Source of the DNA: Palsa-872 sp036844615
GTDB taxonomy: Bacteria > Chloroflexota > Dormibacteria > Dormibacterales > Dormibacteraceae
Direction of reading: 5' to 3'
DNA length: 16,588 nucleotides
NCBI GenBank assembly: GCA_036844615.1
Contig: DAIUFK010000053.1
Location: 1 to 16,588 of the forward strand
Numbering within the stretch: position 1 is the stretch's first letter; every line of letters starts with the position of its first letter. The notes under the pieces are model-generated. The model searched no databases. It was not told the DNA's origin and saw nothing but the letters and a program-made list of their open reading frames with translations. Shown here piece by piece: positions 14,025 to 16,588 of this stretch. Made by a program: the position numbers and the translations under genes.

Positions 14025-14402
14025 TCAGGCGCTCGCAACCGGGTCAGCCTGATGGCGGACTATTGGCGAGCACCGGCCGCGAATCGACACTACGCCCGGC
14101 TCCACTTTCAGGTAATCGACGGTGTTAATGAAGTAGTCCGCGGACTCCCCCAGATTAGGGATGACCGAGTCGAGCGCGTTTATTAGCGCGTGTTGCTGCC
14201 TGTAATCGGGATGCTGTGATGGTTCACGCCCGAGGTTCAGCCTCTTGTTCACGGTCGGCCCAACGACTCTCATGGTGTAGGTGTGCCCGCCAGGAAAAGG
14301 AACCTGCTGCGGCAGGAAGTGAACCAGGCTGGTATGCGCCGGGTGGTCATCAATGAACAGTTGAACTTCGATGTCAGTCGAGTCGACTCTATGGGTGCTC
14401 AC
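14025..14402 (-). CDS. Uncharacterised 125-aa protein in the mobile-element remnant
   Basis: Starts at GTG 14402 with AAGG 5 nt upstream and ends at 14025. The protein reads like a real soluble beta-rich protein (IEVQLFIDDHPAHTSLVHFLP, GGHTYTMRVVGPTVNKRLNLG, DYFINTVDYLKVEPGVVSIRG), with varied composition including Asn, Gln, His and Tyr, unlike the Arg/Ala/Pro-rich shadow frames nearby. Base composition is visibly less GC-rich than the rest of the window, which suggests transfer with the adjacent integrase remnant. I recognise no family and no catalytic motif. It is co-oriented with the integrase fragment and begins 20 nt after that frame's stop. Confidence 0.6.
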   Translation of the reverse strand: MSTHRVDSTDIEVQLFIDDHPAHTSLVHFLPQQVPFPGGHTYTMRVVGPTVNKRLNLGREPSQHPDYRQQHALINALDSVIPNLGESADYFINTVDYLKVEPGVVSIRGRCSPIVRHQADPVASA

Positions 14403-14422
14403 TAAGCCTTCGTTTCGAAACT

Positions 14423-14671
14423 CTAGCCTTGGATGGCCAGGACCACCTCCATCTTGTCTGCGACCTCACGTTGCAGGGCCGGTAGGACGTGGCTATATGT
14501 GTTCATTGTCAGGCTGATCTGGCTGTGACCAAGCGTCTCCATGACCACGCGCGGGTGGACGCAGCAGCGATGCGCATGCGTGGCGCAGGTCGTGGAAGCG
14601 CATCGCCGGAGCTCTGCTCGCTTGAGCAGCTTGTGGAATCGATGCGTGACGTTGGGTCCGTCCGCGAGCGT
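14423..14671 (-). pseudogene. Tyrosine recombinase (phage-type integrase) C-terminal fragment with frameshifts
   Basis: The end of the frame, HPRVVMETLGHSQISLTMNTYSHV, is a classic tyrosine-recombinase C-terminus with the LGH motif and the presumed nucleophile Tyr in NTYSHV. Just upstream the conserved RFHDLRHACASLL (second catalytic Arg with His) is present but in another frame, around 14566-14603. Reading therefore switches frame after LLKRAEL and switches back just before VHPRVV; about 11 nt encoding the usual LAQG-like segment seem to be missing at the second switch. The two shifts compensate, so a 131-aa frame remains open, but the catalytic core is scrambled, and the N-terminal half with the first catalytic Arg is absent. 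The upstream part of the same frame is ABC ATPase sequence. Confidence 0.75.
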
Positions 14672-14818
14672 GCCTTCGATCTGCCCCTGCTTGGCTACTA
14701 GGTCGAGCCCATCCAAGGCTACGGTGCGGCCGAAGCGCTTGACCAGCCCGCGGGCCTCGATCGTCGGTGCCGTCGCGGTGGCGGACTTCACGCTGGACGC
14801 AACAGCCAGGGCGTTCAC
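14672..14818 (-). pseudogene. ABC transporter ATPase, N-terminal fragment only
   Basis: The first ~46 codons encode TAPTIEARGLVKRFGRTVALDGLDLVAKQGQ, the standard start of an ABC ATPase of the drug-export (DrrA-like) type, up to just before the Walker A motif. There the sequence changes to integrase, so Walker A, Walker B and the signature motif are all missing and the product cannot hydrolyse ATP. The GTG start at 14818 overlaps the upstream gene's stop as GTGA, which shows it was the third gene of the PadR-divergent operon. The junction position is approximate (within about 15 nt). Confidence 0.7.
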
Positions 14819-15354
14819 GACGATCGCCCGGGGTCTTCGATCGTTGTCCAGTGACCCTCTCTGTAAGCCCGCCGCACGTCTTTGAGCGAGGTGACGTGGT
14901 TCTCGCGAAAAGCCCGCCGCAGATCATCGAGGTATTCGCCTGTCAGCATCGCCGAGACGATCGCGATGCCGCCGCGGTTGATGCGAAGCTCGGAGTCGCG
15001 CATCTCACCGGTAATCCAGATCCGGCGTCCGCCGGTCGCGGGCGTGCCGCTCCAATCGACGTAGCCGCAGCGGCCGACACGGCGGACATCGTCGTGGTCG
15101 ACGATGGCGCCATCTGGCACGAGCAACTTCACCATCGACCGGTCGATGTCGAGCCAGATCTCGATGTCCCCGGCCTCGATCCGAGACGAGCGCAGTTCGA
15201 GCAGCACTGTGCCGCGTGAAGCCCGCACGTCGAACCGGCGGGCGCTGGTCCAGTGACCGAGCTTTCTGACGGCCTGATTGTGGGCCCTGATCGGCACCGT
15301 CTCCTCAGCCGGGGACGGCGCCGCCTTAGGGGTGACTCTCGTTTCAGGGGTCAT
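14815..15354 (-). CDS. Uncharacterised 179-aa protein of the PadR-linked operon
   Basis: The ATG at 15354 overlaps the stop of the upstream DUF998-like frame as ATGA and has AGGAGGAG 7 nt upstream. The N-terminus is a polar, disordered-looking segment (about 1-35). The middle is beta-rich, with regular strands such as ARRFDVRASRGTVLLELRSSRI, IEIWLDIDRSMVKLLVP and RRIWITGEMRDSELRINRGGIAI, resembling small proteins common beside actinobacterial PadR/ABC loci. The C-terminus carries a tandem 15-residue repeat, LRRAFRENHVTSLKD then VRRAYREGHWTTIED. There is no membrane helix or signal peptide. It is intact and probably still translated even though both neighbours in its operon are broken. Function unknown. 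Confidence 0.75.
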   Translation of the reverse strand: MTPETRVTPKAAPSPAEETVPIRAHNQAVRKLGHWTSARRFDVRASRGTVLLELRSSRIEAGDIEIWLDIDRSMVKLLVPDGAIVDHDDVRRVGRCGYVDWSGTPATGGRRIWITGEMRDSELRINRGGIAIVSAMLTGEYLDDLRRAFRENHVTSLKDVRRAYREGHWTTIEDPGRSS

Positions 15355-15768
15355 TTCGTTGCTCCTCCTGGCGTCCGGAAAGCCAGCCAGCCCAGGGCCA
15401 CATACCAGGCCTGGAGTTCGACGACGAGGATGCGTTCCGTCAACCCGGCGACTCCCGTTCTCGCGCCCGCGGCGGTCGGCGAGAAAGTCAGGAAGTACAG
15501 CACCGCCAGGGCTAACGTCAGCGGTCCTGCGAGCATGAGCCACGCACCGATTCGCCTCCAGCACGGGATGCGGCGGAGGAGGAACCCGGCGACCGGGAAG
15601 GCCACCACCCCAGACAAGCCGAACCCGAATCCCACGAAGTGCGGCGACACTGAAAAGGATCGGGCCCGCGATGGCCCCGAGCGCGAGCCAGCGAGTCCAT
15701 TCCCAGGTCGCCGAGGCGGCGGGCTTGGCGGCGGACGGCGACGAGTTATCCAACGATGCGGAACCCAT
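15351..15768 (-). pseudogene. DUF998-like membrane protein, frameshifted with internal deletion
   Basis: A well-formed start exists: AAGGAGGAG, 5 nt, then ATG at 15768 and MGSASLDNSSPSAAKPAASATWEW, leading into a first membrane helix WLALGAIAGPILFSVA. The frame then becomes nonsense. The rest of the protein (SPHFVGFGFGLSGVVAFPVAGFLLRR, several helices, GLTERILVVELQAWYVALGWLAF) continues in another frame to the stop at 15351, the shift lying near 15640-15662. The family is about 200 aa with six helices; the loop and helix expected after the first helix (roughly 30 residues) are missing, so a deletion not divisible by three probably caused the shift. The C-terminal frame still overlaps the next gene as ATGA. 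DUF998 assignment is from memory of family patterns. Confidence 0.65.
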
Positions 15769-15798
15769 TTCTGCTCCTCCTTGAGTTTTGATATCGGC

Positions 15799-15828
15799 AT
15801 AGTATCCGAGCGACTAGTCTCTTGTCAA
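15799..15828 (-). promoter_or_regulatory. Promoter of the DUF998-like operon, facing left
   Basis: On the minus strand a perfect TTGACA lies at 15828-15823. GATACT follows after 16 bp (15806-15801), or TACTAT after 18 bp (15804-15799). RNA would start near 15793, about 25 nt before the ATG at 15768 and upstream of its AAGGAGGAG site. The -35 overlaps the -35 of the padR promoter by five base pairs, so the two promoters are mutually exclusive or jointly repressed. Confidence 0.65.
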
Positions 15829-15847
15829 CTAACTTAAATGAGACTAG
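15814..15847. promoter_or_regulatory. Inverted repeat, probable PadR operator
   Basis: CTAGTCTC at 15814-15821 and GAGACTAG at 15840-15847 are perfect 8-bp inverted repeats separated by 18 bp. The left arm sits directly before the padR -35 and within the spacer of the leftward promoter; the right arm covers the start of the padR -10. A dimeric PadR repressor bound here would block both promoters. The hexamer GACTAG also recurs directly at 15812 and 15842, 30 bp apart. The regulator-site pairing is inferred from adjacency to padR. Confidence 0.6.
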
Positions 15848-15850
15848 ATT
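15822..15850 (+). promoter_or_regulatory. padR promoter
   Basis: TTGTCA at 15822-15827, a 17-bp spacer and TAGATT at 15845-15850 form a good housekeeping promoter. RNA would start near 15857, only about 10 nt before the ATG at 15867, too short for a normal Shine-Dalgarno, and none is seen. A second hexamer, TATGCT at 15855-15860, lies 6 nt before the ATG and could give a fully leaderless transcript. Confidence 0.6.
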
Positions 15851-15866
15851 CCTGTATGCTGCGGCT

Positions 15867-16481
15867 ATGAGCACGAATTCGGGTGTCCACGCCTCGCCAC
15901 TTGCCCTCACCGTGCTCGGCATGCTGGCCGGGGGACCGTTGCACCCCTACGCCATCCAAAGCCGGATGAAGGCGTGGGGAAAAAACCAGGTCGTCAACGT
16001 CGGCCAGCGCTCGAACCTCTACAAGACGATCGACCGGCTTCGTGCGGCAGGATTGATCGTTGTTCGCCAGACGGAACGAGATCAGCGGTTTCCGGAGCGT
16101 ACGGTCTACGAGCTGACGGAGCCGGGTTGGCGGCAGGCACGGGAATGGCTGACCGAGATGCTCTCGACCCCCCGCAACGAGTTCCCAGAGTTTCCGGCTG
16201 CACTCTCCTTCTTATTCGGTTTAATGCCCGCTGAGGCGCTAAGCGCGCTCGAACGGCGAGCCGCACTGCTCCGTGAAAGCGTGGCCAGGCTGGATCGGGA
16301 GCTGGAGATCGAGTCGGGGCCGCCGCGTTTGTTCCTGATCGAGACCGAGTATCTGCGAGTTGTGACGACTGCCGAACTTAACTGGGTGAACGGTGTCGTG
16401 GACGATCTCCGGAAGGGCGCTCTGACCTGGAGCCACGAAGAGATCGCCGAGCTGGTCAAGCATTTCCTGCCGCCGGACTAG
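15867..16481 (+). CDS. PadR-family transcriptional regulator
   Basis: A 204-aa regulator. The N-terminal winged helix-turn-helix (about 8-85) has the family pattern: PLALTVLGMLAGGPLHPYAIQSRMKAWG, then SNLYKTIDRLRAAGLIVVRQTER and TVYELTEPGWRQAREWL, the wing and start of the effector region. The C-terminal part (about 95-200) is a longer helical domain with EALSALERRAALLRESVARLDRELE, typical of the larger PadR subgroup (PadR plus C-terminal dimerisation domain). The ATG at 15867 is chosen over the ORF's first start at 15822, which overlaps the -35 box. Members usually repress themselves and an adjacent transporter or membrane gene and release DNA on binding small toxic molecules. Here the divergent DUF998/ABC operon is the evident target, now damaged. 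Confidence 0.93.
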   Translation: MSTNSGVHASPLALTVLGMLAGGPLHPYAIQSRMKAWGKNQVVNVGQRSNLYKTIDRLRAAGLIVVRQTERDQRFPERTVYELTEPGWRQAREWLTEMLSTPRNEFPEFPAALSFLFGLMPAEALSALERRAALLRESVARLDRELEIESGPPRLFLIETEYLRVVTTAELNWVNGVVDDLRKGALTWSHEEIAELVKHFLPPD

Positions 16482-16588
16482 GCCGCGCGGTGGGGCAGCG
16501 CACCTAAGACAGTGCTAAATGATGAGTCCTCAGCAAGGCCGGCTGACAGGCCTCTGTAGACTTCCCGGGTGCACGCGCCGGCGATCTC

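Larger units (their letters stand above)
13927..14671. mobile_element. Remnant of a tRNA-integrated element
   Basis: Directly after the tRNA 3' end there is a stretch with paired TGACAACA repeats, a less GC-rich orphan ORF and a decayed tyrosine-recombinase C-terminus, ending where sequence switches to an interrupted ABC ATPase gene. tRNA 3' ends are standard attachment sites for elements with such integrases. No second copy of the tRNA 3' end is found in the window, so the far attachment site is lost or lies outside. The boundaries given are the tRNA end and the approximate integrase/ABC junction. Confidence 0.45.

Noticed and set aside
13889..14720. A second copy of the tRNA 3' end as the far attachment site
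   Set aside because: The best resemblance (near 14700-14716) matches only partly and lies inside ABC ATPase codons; judged coincidence.
16535..16552. AGGCC/GGCCT hairpin after padR
   Set aside because: Five-base stem with an eight-base loop and no run of T; not convincing as a terminator.

Overview
The window is about 16.6 kb of GC-rich (by eye well above 60%), densely packed bacterial DNA. It has GTG, TTG and ATG starts, many 1-4 nt stop/start overlaps, and several promoters whose -10 box sits only 6-7 nt before the start codon, which suggests leaderless mRNAs. This style, with the PadR/DUF998 gene set, fits a soil actinobacterium or a Chloroflexota/Dormibacterota-like lineage. That placement is inference; there is no rRNA or marker protein to fix it.

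Layout. (1) 1-4722, plus strand: a galactose operon with a tiny ORF (about 20 aa), galT, a short galK and a glycoside hydrolase family 2-like protein, all joined by 4-12 nt overlaps. The GH2-like protein appears to have alanine where the catalytic nucleophile glutamate should be. A strong Shine-Dalgarno at the left edge belongs to a gene running off the window in the other direction. (2) 4723-7339, plus strand: a promoter, a membrane-anchored Pro/Ala-rich protein with 17 regularly repeated Trp motifs and a C-terminal FHA domain, then a PP2C-type Ser/Thr phosphatase. (3) 7352-11582, minus strand: an unknown 111-aa protein followed by glcD, glcE and glcF, the three-subunit glycolate oxidase. (4) 11607-13230, plus strand: a URO-D-superfamily protein with an MtaA-like H-x-C...C zinc motif, a VOC/glyoxalase protein and a 77-aa unknown, joined by GTGA overlaps. 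The operons in (3) and (4) diverge from overlapping -10 boxes that look leaderless in both directions. (5) 13238-13768, minus strand: a DoxX-family membrane protein.

(6) 13850-16481 is the accessory part. A CAT-anticodon tRNA, probably tRNA-Ile2, is followed by a less GC-rich orphan gene and a decayed tyrosine recombinase C-terminus. The recombinase fragment is fused in frame to the first ~46 residues of an ABC transporter ATPase. That ATPase was the third gene of a PadR-controlled operon (DUF998-like membrane protein, 179-aa protein, ABC ATPase) transcribed divergently from padR. The operon has been damaged twice: the DUF998-like gene has an internal deletion/frameshift, and the ATPase was cut off by the integrase remnant. 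The padR intergenic region carries two back-to-back promoters with overlapping -35 boxes inside an 8-bp inverted repeat, a likely autoregulatory operator.

No CRISPR array, rRNA, intact IS element or known defence system is visible. The most original observations are the nucleophile-less GH2 protein in the galactose operon, the Trp-punctuated FHA anchor, the non-HemE URO-D protein at a divergent leaderless promoter, and the tRNA-adjacent integrase/ABC chimera. All function statements come from motif recognition by eye, without database searches.
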